Positions 8,561 to 16,717 of a stretch of 32,218 nt of DNA are shown here, piece by piece (the first letter of the stretch is position 1; each line of letters opens with the position of its first letter). Below the pieces are notes generated by a model. It had not been told where the DNA came from. It saw nothing but the letters and a program-made list of their open reading frames with translations, and did no database searches. The stretch spans positions 1 to 32,218 of the forward strand of contig CAJQPP010000003.1 of the NCBI GenBank assembly GCA_905480235.1, written 5' to 3'. Made by a program: the position numbers and the translations under genes. The stretch comes from an uncultured Pirellulaceae bacterium. Lineage in GTDB: Bacteria; Planctomycetota; Planctomycetia; Pirellulales; Pirellulaceae.

Positions 8561-10108
8561 ATGGACACAACAGCTCTTATCACAGGCGGCGTCGGTTTTT
8601 TAATCGCGCTCGGCCTCGCTTTTTTGTATCAACGCGTCTCCACAAACAACGCGAAAAACAAATCCGACATGATCTTAAAAGACGCCGCTCGGGATGCTGA
8701 AAATCGCATTAAGGAAGCGGAACTCACGATCAAGGAAAAAAACCTGACGGCCAAAGAAAAGATGGAAAACGAGTTCAACAAGACTCGTAATGATCTGCGG
8801 GATCAGGAACGCGAACTTGACAAACGACAAAATGGCCTAAGCCAAGCTTCGCAGGATTTGAAGAAGCAGGAGAGCTTCGTAGAGCAAACCCAAAATCGCC
8901 TGACCGCGAAACTGGAAAGCTCGACCGTGCGGGAAAAAGAACTTTCCGACATCCTTGAACGACAACGCCAGCAACTGCATCAAATCACCGGCTTGTCGGG
9001 AGAAGACGCCGAGAAACGCCTGCTGGAAATCACCGAGGATCATCTGTCCCGAGAAGTGGGTGGACGTATCCTGAAGCACGAAAAAATGCTCGAAGAGACC
9101 TGCGAGCAAAAATCCCGAGAGATGTTGCTAATGACCATGCAACGTTTCGCGGCGACCTATACCTCCGAAACAACGACCAGCACGGTCGACATTCCCAACG
9201 ATGAAATGAAAGGCCGCATCATTGGTCGCGAAGGAAGAAACATTCGGGCTTTCGAAAAAGAAACGGGAATCGATGTCATCATCGACGATACGCCTGGCGT
9301 GGTTATCGTGAGTGGTTTCGACCCGGTCCGCCGAGAAATAGCTCGTCAATCCCTGGACAAATTAATCAACGACGGCAGAATCCATCCCTCGCGAATCGAA
9401 GAGGTCGTCGCCGAAGCACGCAAAGAAATGGAAAGATTCATTCGCGTGAAGGGCAAGGAAGCAGTCCAAGAATTGAACCTGCATCGTGTCCACGATCGTG
9501 TTGTTGAGTATCTGGGACGACTGCATTTCCGCACCAGTTACAGCCAAAACGTCCTGGCTCACAGTAAAGAAGTCGCGTTTCTTTCCGGAATGATTGCGGA
9601 GATGATTGGTTTGGATGCGGACCTTGCGCGTCGCTGCGGCCTGCTGCATGACATCGGCAAAGCCGTGGACCACGAACGCGATGGCGGACACCCCCAAATT
9701 GGTGCCGAAATATTAAAACAATTCAACGAAAACAAAGATGTTGTGCATGCGGCTCTCGGGCATCACGATCAAATCGTAATTGAACATCCTTACACCGTCA
9801 TCGTCGCCACCGCCGACGCCTGCAGTGCCTCGCGACCAGGCGCTCGTCGCGAATCCCTCGAACGCTACATTAAACGTATGGAAGAACTGGAAACAATCGC
9901 CCGAGAATTCAAAGGCGTCAAACAGGCCTTCGCCATCCAGGCAGGTCGCGAACTAAGGGTCATGGTAGGGGCGAAAGATTCTGACGATGCAACGGCGGCC
10001 AACATCTGCCGCAAGATTGCTCAAGAATTTGAGAAGCGATTGCAGTACCCCGGTGAAATCAAGGTGACCGTGATCCGTGAATCACGATTTATGGAAATTG
10101 CCAAATAG
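8561..10108 (+). CDS. rny: Ribonuclease Y
   Basis: Membrane-anchored endoribonuclease that starts mRNA decay in bacteria without RNase E as main decay enzyme. The 515 residues have the standard order: a membrane helix at 7-24 (ITGGVGFLIALGLAFLY), a long charged coiled coil at about 30-190, a KH domain at about 210-275 (GRIIGREGRNIRAFE at 218-232) and an HD phosphohydrolase domain at about 325-425. The HD metal ligands are visible: H334 (VLAHSKEV), H363-D364 (GLLHDIGKA) and D419 (ATADACSASRPGAR). The length is normal for the family. The ATG at 8561 starts directly before the membrane helix. It is followed 48 bp later by a YmdB-like phosphoesterase gene, the same order as rny-ymdB of Bacillus, suggesting one transcript. 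Confidence 0.97.
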   Translation: MDTTALITGGVGFLIALGLAFLYQRVSTNNAKNKSDMILKDAARDAENRIKEAELTIKEKNLTAKEKMENEFNKTRNDLRDQERELDKRQNGLSQASQDLKKQESFVEQTQNRLTAKLESSTVREKELSDILERQRQQLHQITGLSGEDAEKRLLEITEDHLSREVGGRILKHEKMLEETCEQKSREMLLMTMQRFAATYTSETTTSTVDIPNDEMKGRIIGREGRNIRAFEKETGIDVIIDDTPGVVIVSGFDPVRREIARQSLDKLINDGRIHPSRIEEVVAEARKEMERFIRVKGKEAVQELNLHRVHDRVVEYLGRLHFRTSYSQNVLAHSKEVAFLSGMIAEMIGLDADLARRCGLLHDIGKAVDHERDGGHPQIGAEILKQFNENKDVVHAALGHHDQIVIEHPYTVIVATADACSASRPGARRESLERYIKRMEELETIAREFKGVKQAFAIQAGRELRVMVGAKDSDDATAANICRKIAQEFEKRLQYPGEIKVTVIRESRFMEIAK

Positions 10109-10156
10109 GCGACGTCGGTCGGGACTCTCCGACTAAACAGAAAGTGACATAGTCCG

Positions 10157-10966
10157 TTGCGTATATTTTTTATCGGCGATATCGTCGGCAAACCTGGTGT
10201 CGAAATTGTGCAACAAGTCGTGCCCGCCTTGCGCCGCAATGAATCGATTGATGTCGTCATTGCTAACGGCGAAAACGCCGAATCAGGATCGGGTATCACA
10301 CCTTCGATTTACCGAAAATTGAAGGATGCCGAAGTGGATTGCATCACGTTGGGCGACCACGCGTTTCGCAAACGGGACATCATCGACACGCTCGATTCTA
10401 AAAAAGACATCCTGAGACCCGCTAATTTCCCGACCGAAGCGCCCGGACAGGGCTTTACGATTATAAAAACAGGAACGGGAGCCAAAGTCGCCGTGATTAA
10501 TTTGATCGGTCGGGTATTTATGAAACCAGCCGACTGCCCTTTTCACGAAGCCGACCGCATCCTCAGTGAAATTCCCGATGACGTGCCTGTTCGCTTCGTG
10601 GATTTTCACGCGGAAGCGACCAGCGACAAGCAATTGATGGGACACCATCTCGATGGCCGCGTCTCCGCCGTTGTCGGCACCCACACGCATGTGCCAACCG
10701 CAGATGAACATATCAAGCCGGGTGGTACGGCATTTCTTTGCGATGTAGGCATGACCGGTCCGCATGACAGCATTCTCGGACGATCCAAAGAATGCGTATT
10801 CGAAACGACCTACTCATTTCGGCCTCGTACGTTTCATGTCGCAAAAAAAGACAGCCGAATTTCTGGCGTGCTCATCGACGTGGATCGGAAAACAGGAAAG
10901 GCACAATCCATCCGTCGAATCACCATTGATGAGAAACAGGCCGATCTGCTGGAAGACATGGATTAG
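10157..10966 (+). CDS. YmdB-like metallophosphoesterase (TIGR00282 family)
   Basis: A calcineurin-like phosphoesterase of 269 residues of the YmdB/DR1281 family; YmdB of Bacillus hydrolyses cyclic nucleotides and affects biofilm and motility choices. Visible metal-site motifs are FIGDIVGKPG (D8), NGENA (E39, N40), FHAE, and the late GTHTHVPTAD. The third motif, normally GNH, reads GDH (TLGDHAF, D67-H68). The start codon is TTG at 10157, which places the conserved MRIFFIGDIVG block directly at the N-terminus; no ATG is available near it and the ribosome binding site is weak. Cotranscription with rny is likely from the 48-bp gap. Confidence 0.93.
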   Translation: MRIFFIGDIVGKPGVEIVQQVVPALRRNESIDVVIANGENAESGSGITPSIYRKLKDAEVDCITLGDHAFRKRDIIDTLDSKKDILRPANFPTEAPGQGFTIIKTGTGAKVAVINLIGRVFMKPADCPFHEADRILSEIPDDVPVRFVDFHAEATSDKQLMGHHLDGRVSAVVGTHTHVPTADEHIKPGGTAFLCDVGMTGPHDSILGRSKECVFETTYSFRPRTFHVAKKDSRISGVLIDVDRKTGKAQSIRRITIDEKQADLLEDMD

Positions 10967-11154
10967 GCAACCGCCATTCGCAATTAAGTCCAAGCACTTG
11001 CCCCAATAAGTCCGCGAATAATTTGCTGTCCCGGCCGCGGCCGCCGCGATACCGCAGCCTGCCAGGGCCATTCCACCGATAAGTTAAGGACGTCTACAAT
11101 GAGTGCTGGCAACTTCCTGCATTTTGTAGCAACTGCACTTGAACCAAGCATGCC

Positions 11155-11640
11155 ATGCATCTACCGTCCGACCAACAAATGGCTCCTGAACCAGCTTGCA
11201 AACTGCCACGACCACCCTCGTGGCAACCATGCATTCCCTGGTTTTTACGGTGCCTGAGTTTTGGTTTGGGAACAGGCATTGTGGTTATGTTCGTCCTAGC
11301 CAGCACCCTTTCGCCAGATCCTTCGGGAATGGGGACACATGAACAACTGGGGTTACCCCCATGCGGCCTGAAAGCCTTGTTCGAAATCCCCTGCCCGGCT
11401 TGTGGAATGACGACTTCGTGGGTGTGGTTTTGCCACGGACATTGGCTCCGCAGCGCTCAAAGTAATTTGGGCGGATTTATGATGGCCCTGTTAGCCCTAC
11501 CTGCAGCGGCTTGGTTTTTAACGAGTGCTTTTCAGGGACACTGGAAAGCCTGGTTCCCAAGGCCATTTGTAATTGCCGGATTTATGGCCGTGACGCTTGT
11601 CGCCGCTATCATCCAGTGGTTGTTTCGATTACAGATTTAG
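11155..11640 (+). CDS. DUF2752 membrane protein
   Basis: A small membrane protein of 161 residues with three hydrophobic segments (about 31-51, 106-124 and 138-156). Between the first two is the DUF2752 signature, CG at 70-71 and CPACGMTTSW at 80-89. The function of the family is unknown. The start is uncertain: ATG at 11155 or 11179 both lack a clear ribosome binding site. It lies 189 bp after the YmdB-like gene and 27 bp before the lipoprotein gene, so the last two are probably cotranscribed. Confidence 0.78.
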   Translation: MHLPSDQQMAPEPACKLPRPPSWQPCIPWFLRCLSFGLGTGIVVMFVLASTLSPDPSGMGTHEQLGLPPCGLKALFEIPCPACGMTTSWVWFCHGHWLRSAQSNLGGFMMALLALPAAAWFLTSAFQGHWKAWFPRPFVIAGFMAVTLVAAIIQWLFRLQI

Positions 11641-11667
11641 TTTTGCCAGTATGCCAGGGACCGGCCC

Positions 11668-12318
11668 ATGAAGACGTTTTTTACATGCACGATCTTGTCC
11701 GCAGCTTTGTTGACATTCACCGGTTGCATAGGTTTTGCCTCCAACCTGATGTACATGCTCGAGGGTCTAAAAATTGAAGCGGTCTATGACGGCTTAAAGG
11801 ACTCAAAAGTCGCCGTTATCGTCGTCTCGGACGCCTCTTCCTACGGCCCTGATACGCTTGCCCGAGTGGTCAGTCGCTCGATGGGCACCTACTTAACCCA
11901 AAATGTCGATGGCATCCAAGTCATCCCGCAAAATATTATTGAAAACTGGCAAGACACACATGGTTGGGATCGCGTGGATTTCCGGGAAATCGGACGGGGC
12001 GTAAATGCAGAAAAAGTGGTCGCGGTAGAACTCGAATCGTACTCCATTCACGAGGGCATGACACTTTACAAAGGTCGCGCCATGGTTACCACGACCGTTT
12101 ACGACTTGAGCGAAGGTGAGGGCCAGGTCGTCTTTTCCCAAGGCCCTGGTGAATACCTCTTCCCCAAGGGTCACGCGACTCCCGTGATGTCGAATACCGA
12201 GCAACAATTTGAATCGCTTTACCTGGCGAAACTGGTTGAAAACATCTCGCGGAACTTCTACGACTACGACAAAGCGGACTCCATTGCAGAGGATGCCACC
12301 GCCGTCGGTTTCCACTAA
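11668..12318 (+). CDS. Putative lipoprotein, conserved planctomycete type
   Basis: A protein of 216 residues with a lipoprotein signal peptide: MKTFFTCTILSAALLTFTGC, with the lipobox LTFTGC and acylated Cys20. The ATG at 11668 has an AGGGA site about 8 bases upstream. The mature part begins with a short hydrophobic stretch and then an alpha/beta pattern (VAVIVVSDASSYGPDT, VVAVELESYSIHEG, YDLSEGEGQVVFSQGPGEY). I recognise no named domain. The pattern of a short strand-rich domain that tests 'tribute' components recalls lipoproteins such as CsgG/LpoB-like proteins, but that is only a weak impression. It probably shares a transcript with the DUF2752 gene 27 bp upstream. Confidence 0.7.
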   Translation: MKTFFTCTILSAALLTFTGCIGFASNLMYMLEGLKIEAVYDGLKDSKVAVIVVSDASSYGPDTLARVVSRSMGTYLTQNVDGIQVIPQNIIENWQDTHGWDRVDFREIGRGVNAEKVVAVELESYSIHEGMTLYKGRAMVTTTVYDLSEGEGQVVFSQGPGEYLFPKGHATPVMSNTEQQFESLYLAKLVENISRNFYDYDKADSIAEDATAVGFH

Positions 12319-12323
12319 ATCGC

Positions 12324-12341
12324 AACGGCAACGGAGCCGTT
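12324..12341 (+). terminator. Weak hairpin after the lipoprotein gene
   Basis: AACGGC and GCCGTT form a 6-bp stem around AACGGA, starting 5 bp after the stop codon. It is followed by CCCTTCTCC and not by a true T-run, so it is a weak terminator candidate. Confidence 0.3.
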
Positions 12342-12537
12342 CCCTTCTCCAGCGAACCATTGATTAAGCGTGTCGCGGCAGGCACCCGATTACCCAACAG
12401 AACAAAGTCGGGTCCAGGGTTGGTTGGCTGATAAAGGCCACTTGGGTGTACCGCACAGCGGTTCACACAACAAAACCACGTTGCAAGAAGCGTCAGTTAC
12501 CAGACGTCCTCAAATCGCGGTCGGCCCCCCGGCAAGA

Positions 12538-14550
12538 TTACAATTTAGGCGGGGCCCGCTTGGGCGGTGGTGGCGGGGCCTGACGAGGAGGCCTCGGCGG
12601 ATTGTTGTTGTTATTGTTGACCACCTGCGTCGGTCGCGGCCGCGGCGGTTCGGGCGGCTTGGTATAAGTCTCCGCCCATTTCCAACCGATAGGCTGCTTC
12701 AACTCTCGCTCTGCCAGTAATGCCCAGGGAGTTTCGGGATGCTCCTTTACCACACGTTCCAAATACATGCGTGCCTTTGCCGCCAGTTTCTGAGCCTGAC
12801 TGCCGGTGGTGATGGTGTCGGCTGGCCTTAGAACCCAGGTGTTATTATCCGCGTTTTCGAATTTCAGTCCCATTTTGATTTGAGCCAACATGGCATTGTA
12901 GGAACCAGCGCGGATCATAACCGCCAGTGTCCTTCCCATGGCCAAATCGTATCCCGCTTTCCAACGCAGCGTAATTTCCCGATCCCGATCACGTTCTCCC
13001 GATTTTAGAATCTCGTACAATCGCATGATCTTAGGTTCCAATGCCGCCGCAGAGCGCTGGGCTTGGCTTACCGTGTTGGCAAAGACCGCTTCGTTTAACT
13101 TTTCAAATCGCAAGACCGGCGGCGCCATCGGTCGAACGCGAGATTCATAACCTGCCTGCACCAACGCGAATCGGGATTTATTACTCTGCAAATTGCGGTC
13201 GTACTCGCCCACGGAAACATAATCAGGTCGATAACGACGCATCACATCGGGATCAAAAAATCGCTCGAGGTGCGCCGAGTAGGTTGCGGTCGCCCAACGC
13301 GGAATTTTTTTCGAGTTGGTTTTGCGGTTGGGGTGCACGGTAAAGTACATGCCACCCGATTGATAGCAAAGCCGCGTCAATCCGAATGGGCCAAACCCGG
13401 AGTCGAACAGTTCTTCCTCTTCTTCGATCTCCGTAAAATGCAATTTCACCCGTTCGTGACGAATCGTTTCAGGCCCTTGCCTGACCGGCGCCCATTGAAC
13501 CGATTGATCATAATTGGGATCGGGATCGACCCATTTGACGTAGGTATTCTCACGACCAAAGGGTGCCGGTACACCAACGGTGTAAACGCGGATCAGATTT
13601 TTTCGACAGATAGAAACGGCCGCATCGAGTTGCTCAATGTCGTCACCGCATTCATCGGAAACAATCACAAACAAAACGTTTCTCTCGCGATCACCCGTCC
13701 GACGATCAACTCGGCACCAGCTTTTGTATTTGTCAGCTGTCGCCACAACCGCACTGAACACAAATTCCTTCCCCGATTCATCGACAGGTATTTGCCCGAT
13801 CGCACCCACGATGTCTGTCAGTTTATCAGTCGGTTTGCGAAGCATCTCTCCGTTGCGAGAACCAAAAGCCACTACCTGGCTGAGTAAAGGCGTATCGCTG
13901 TGTCGTTGAAAGGCCTCGTCACCGTCCGCCTGCAATTGATCCAATTCATTGTAAACATTTTCGAATCGTCTGATGATTTCGCCGCGTTGTTTTAACAAAC
14001 TGGCCGACTGGTCAAACATCCAGACCACCAATGTCTTGCGCTCCTCCAGAGACAACAAAATCTCTTGGGTGATTCGGTCAATCGCGCCATTAGTATTATT
14101 GCTGGCCGCGCCGGCAACCCCGTTGACGGCGATTGATGTGACATCCAGTTCAGAATCGAACTCCGGCATGTATTCATTAATTTCTATTTCACCGACGTCT
14201 CTGACCTCTTGTTCGACGTCCATCTCCAAATCATCGATCTCTTCCGCCGCGGGGGCCATATCCATGATCGCCTGAAAATTCTCACTTTCATTGGCTCCAA
14301 GATCCTCTTCGTCCTCGTACGCCACCTCGACCATCGTCGGTAAATCGATCACCTCGGGTACTGCCGAAGACAGCTCGACGGTCACCTGCTGCCGTTTTTC
14401 AAAGTCGAAAAAGAAAATCGATAACGCGATGAGGAGCGCGACATGAAAGAACAGGCTGAAGATCCAGAAAGGCGTTTCGCCATCCAAAGGAGAATCATCA
14501 CGCCCCGTTTTCACCTTCCACCAGTTCTTCAATCTGCGAATCGCATTCAA
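12538..14550 (-). CDS. Membrane-anchored VWA-domain protein
   Basis: A protein of 670 residues with a cytoplasmic N-terminus, one membrane helix at about 28-49 (WIFSLFFHVALLIALSIFFF), a very acidic linker (about 75-140), a von Willebrand factor A domain (about 172-360) and a Pro-rich tail. The metal-ion-dependent adhesion site DQSAS is at 180-184 (VVWMFDQSASL). VIVSDECGDD supplies a later acidic residue of that site. The tail from about 640 has an Asn run and proline runs, ending PPPPPKRAPPKL. The start is TTG at 14550, supported by GGAG 7 bases upstream. Such VWA proteins are abundant in planctomycetes; the partner is unknown. It is divergent from the hydrolase-like gene and convergent with the lipoprotein gene. 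Confidence 0.82.
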   Translation of the reverse strand: MNAIRRLKNWWKVKTGRDDSPLDGETPFWIFSLFFHVALLIALSIFFFDFEKRQQVTVELSSAVPEVIDLPTMVEVAYEDEEDLGANESENFQAIMDMAPAAEEIDDLEMDVEQEVRDVGEIEINEYMPEFDSELDVTSIAVNGVAGAASNNTNGAIDRITQEILLSLEERKTLVVWMFDQSASLLKQRGEIIRRFENVYNELDQLQADGDEAFQRHSDTPLLSQVVAFGSRNGEMLRKPTDKLTDIVGAIGQIPVDESGKEFVFSAVVATADKYKSWCRVDRRTGDRERNVLFVIVSDECGDDIEQLDAAVSICRKNLIRVYTVGVPAPFGRENTYVKWVDPDPNYDQSVQWAPVRQGPETIRHERVKLHFTEIEEEEELFDSGFGPFGLTRLCYQSGGMYFTVHPNRKTNSKKIPRWATATYSAHLERFFDPDVMRRYRPDYVSVGEYDRNLQSNKSRFALVQAGYESRVRPMAPPVLRFEKLNEAVFANTVSQAQRSAAALEPKIMRLYEILKSGERDRDREITLRWKAGYDLAMGRTLAVMIRAGSYNAMLAQIKMGLKFENADNNTWVLRPADTITTGSQAQKLAAKARMYLERVVKEHPETPWALLAERELKQPIGWKWAETYTKPPEPPRPRPTQVVNNNNNNPPRPPRQAPPPPPKRAPPKL

Positions 14551-14764
14551 GGCCAGACTCCGGGTGGAACGTTATTTAAGTTGAATCGATAATGGCACTA
14601 CCGATTATTTCATTTTCTTCGAAGGTCGACTAGATCGCAACATTTCCTTGGACAGGATCTGCGGGAGATTATCCCGAGAATGCTATTTATAAGACTCATA
14701 TTTAGACCAGCGCTGCCGATAAGGAACGTTAAAGCCCCTAATTTAGGTGAATTTCGAGTTAAAA

Positions 14765-14793
14765 TTGACTAGGAGGGGCGATATTCCTACTAT
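14765..14793 (+). promoter_or_regulatory. Sigma70-like promoter of the hydrolase-like gene
   Basis: TTGACT (14765-14770) and TACTAT (14788-14793) are separated by 17 bp, close to the sigma70 consensus. The ATG of the downstream gene is 41 bp after the -10 box. This is the best-looking promoter in the window. Confidence 0.6.
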
Positions 14794-14834
14794 GCCAACA
14801 ACGGCAAATCTTTTTTTTCGTTTCGGGAATTTTC

Positions 14835-15752
14835 ATGAAAGCTGACCATAAAAACCGGATTCAATGGACAATTACCGGATTTGCCATGCTGCTGAGCCTG
14901 GGGATGGTTCCCAACCTCGAGGCACAAGACGATGACGCAACCCCAGAACCACGCACGGTCCAATTGCAAACCAGCGATGGAGTCGCCTTATCTGCCATCT
15001 ATTACGCGGGAACTAACGAAAAAGAAACCGTACCTGTGATCCTGCTCCATGCCTGGGACGCCGACAACAGCGAAATGGTCGGCATCGCGAACACCTTGCA
15101 AACCCAATATGGTTGTGCAGCCATTGTGCCTGACCTGCGTGGCCACGGTAACAGCCAACGCTCGACCAAGGGGGATGAATTGGATCGAGACCGCTGGCGT
15201 GGCAATGACCTAAGTGCTGTGGTCGAGGATATCGAAGCCTGCAAAAAATTCCTCATTGCCGAAAACAATAAAGGTGAGCTGAACATCGATTTACTGAGCA
15301 TTGTGGCCGATAGTGAATCGACTATTTTCGCAGCGATATGGACGCTACGTGATTGGAGCTACGCCCCGCTGGGCTCAATGAAGCAAGGCCAGGACGTTAA
15401 ATCATTAATCCTGTTGGATCCCAAACGCAGCTTCAAAGGCTTGAACGCGGCCAAGACGTTCCAGAATGACATGCTTGCCGGACGCGGGCCGGCCTTCCCA
15501 ATTATCATCGCCTACCGAGGCAATAACCGAGATGCCAAAAACATTTACGATCGGATCGCCCGCGGCCGGAAAAATTTATCCGGCAAGGACAAGGCTCTTG
15601 GAAAACATCGCTTCGAAATAGAGAAGGGTCGCCGGGTCGTAAAGAAGCGAGGCCAAACGACTGCTTTGGGTGACATCATTGGCGACTTCATCGAAACCCA
15701 GGTTGCTGACCGTCAACAGGATTTTCGCTGGGCCAAACGCGGTTCAAAGTAA
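14835..15752 (+). CDS. Secreted alpha/beta-hydrolase-like protein
   Basis: A protein of 305 residues with a signal peptide (positive start, hydrophobic 12-25, likely cut after LEA at about 30). The rest follows the alpha/beta-hydrolase fold: strand VPVILLHAWDAD (67-78) with the usual oxyanion position, then CAAIVPDLRGHGNS (94-107). The nucleophile elbow, normally GxSxG, reads ADSES (158-162), so Ser160 is present but both flanking Gly are replaced. The acid and His are not clear. It may be a degenerate or non-catalytic member. A GGGA site lies 6 bases before the ATG. It has its own promoter and is convergent with the LysM gene. Confidence 0.72.
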   Translation: MKADHKNRIQWTITGFAMLLSLGMVPNLEAQDDDATPEPRTVQLQTSDGVALSAIYYAGTNEKETVPVILLHAWDADNSEMVGIANTLQTQYGCAAIVPDLRGHGNSQRSTKGDELDRDRWRGNDLSAVVEDIEACKKFLIAENNKGELNIDLLSIVADSESTIFAAIWTLRDWSYAPLGSMKQGQDVKSLILLDPKRSFKGLNAAKTFQNDMLAGRGPAFPIIIAYRGNNRDAKNIYDRIARGRKNLSGKDKALGKHRFEIEKGRRVVKKRGQTTALGDIIGDFIETQVADRQQDFRWAKRGSK

Positions 15753-15828
15753 ATACCCGCCAAACTCAACCGCATCAACAAGCGATTCGTATCGGGCAAT
15801 GCAATGCGCGATCTCCAACTCGTAATGG

Positions 15829-16401
15829 CTACGCGGCTGGAATTTTGATTTCTACGCCGACGGGCAGTTGGGTTGGATTGGCCAACACGTCTTTATTGAG
15901 CAAGTAGATGTCCAAATATTTTTGGGCATTCCCGAAATACTCCCGGGCGATGCTAGGTAACGAATCGCCTTCGCGAATCGTATGCATCCGCTGCACGTAG
16001 GAAATTTTTCCCGTAAACGATGGCTTCGGTTGCACGGGGACTAGAGACCTGCCACCCACCACGGGTTCGGGAGCGATGTAAGCCTGTGTCGAGCGGACGG
16101 GGCTTGCAACTAAATCCTCGGAACCGAGGTTTCTTACCGGTTGAGCCACGGTTTGCAGCGGCCTTGCCTGCAGAGGGGCGACCTCGTCAAATTGGGGGCG
16201 AACGGCCGTCGCCAATTCAAGTTTTCGTGCGTCAGAGGGTTCCTGATTCACGGCTGCCTGCCAGTTGGGTTCGAGCAATCCGGAATCTTCAGACGGTTCT
16301 GCACCTGCCGATTGCGTAGGAGCGACTTCGAAATCAACAGTAAGAAAAATGGCCAGACCGAGTAGGATTATCCCGACCGCCAATCGTGAAATATCTTTCA
16401 T
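15829..16401 (-). CDS. LysM-domain protein with N-terminal membrane anchor
   Basis: Counting from the ATG at 16401 the protein has 190 residues: a membrane helix at about 6-24 (LAVGIILLGLAIFLTVDF), a low-complexity Pro/Ala/Gln linker and one LysM domain at the C-terminus (about 138-188; HTIREGDSLPSIAREYFGNA, then LPVGVEIKIP). LysM modules bind peptidoglycan or other GlcNAc polymers. The reading frame is open to 16467, which would add 22 polar residues before the helix; neither start has a strong ribosome binding site. It is probably an inner-membrane or periplasmic protein. It lies between the convergent hydrolase-like gene and the secDF terminator. Confidence 0.8.
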   Translation of the reverse strand: MKDISRLAVGIILLGLAIFLTVDFEVAPTQSAGAEPSEDSGLLEPNWQAAVNQEPSDARKLELATAVRPQFDEVAPLQARPLQTVAQPVRNLGSEDLVASPVRSTQAYIAPEPVVGGRSLVPVQPKPSFTGKISYVQRMHTIREGDSLPSIAREYFGNAQKYLDIYLLNKDVLANPTQLPVGVEIKIPAA

Positions 16402-16658
16402 TTCATGATCCAGATCAAGCGAATTATAAGGGGGAGGTTGCGACCCGACTTGACGCTGCACCGCCATGCATCGGGTCGCCCTAAACTATTGCCCACCGTG
16501 CTGTCGACTTCGCTAAATTCCGGCTTAACTGAGACCGTTAGTGCAAACAGCCCGTGTTTTGTAATCGTCAGGTAAAGCCTACCGGTTAAACGGCCCCTTT
16601 CCCAACGACCCGGAATTGAGAAAGCACTCTCTGGTTACCGCAAAGCTAAGGTCACAAC

Positions 16659-16690
16659 AAAAAAACGTGAGTGATCATCTCACTCACGTT
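16659..16690 (-). terminator. Intrinsic terminator of secDF
   Basis: A perfect 11-bp stem, AACGTGAGTGA (16664-16674) and TCACTCACGTT (16680-16690), with the loop TCATC. On the minus strand it is followed by a T-run (16663-16659). It starts 28 bp after the secDF stop codon. Confidence 0.85.
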
Positions 16691-16717
16691 TAAGTTTTAT
16701 CGGTTGTCGCTGGCTTT

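Noticed and set aside
11032..11043. 12-bp palindrome CGGCCGCGGCCG in the gap after the YmdB-like gene
   Set aside because: Short GC-only palindrome with no T-run; could be chance in a GC-rich patch.
11100..11258. A 52-codon plus-strand frame with an AAGGA site 8 bases before its ATG, overlapping the start of the DUF2752 gene
   Set aside because: No recognisable family and it overlaps a better gene in another frame; the upstream site may be chance. It could still be a leader peptide.
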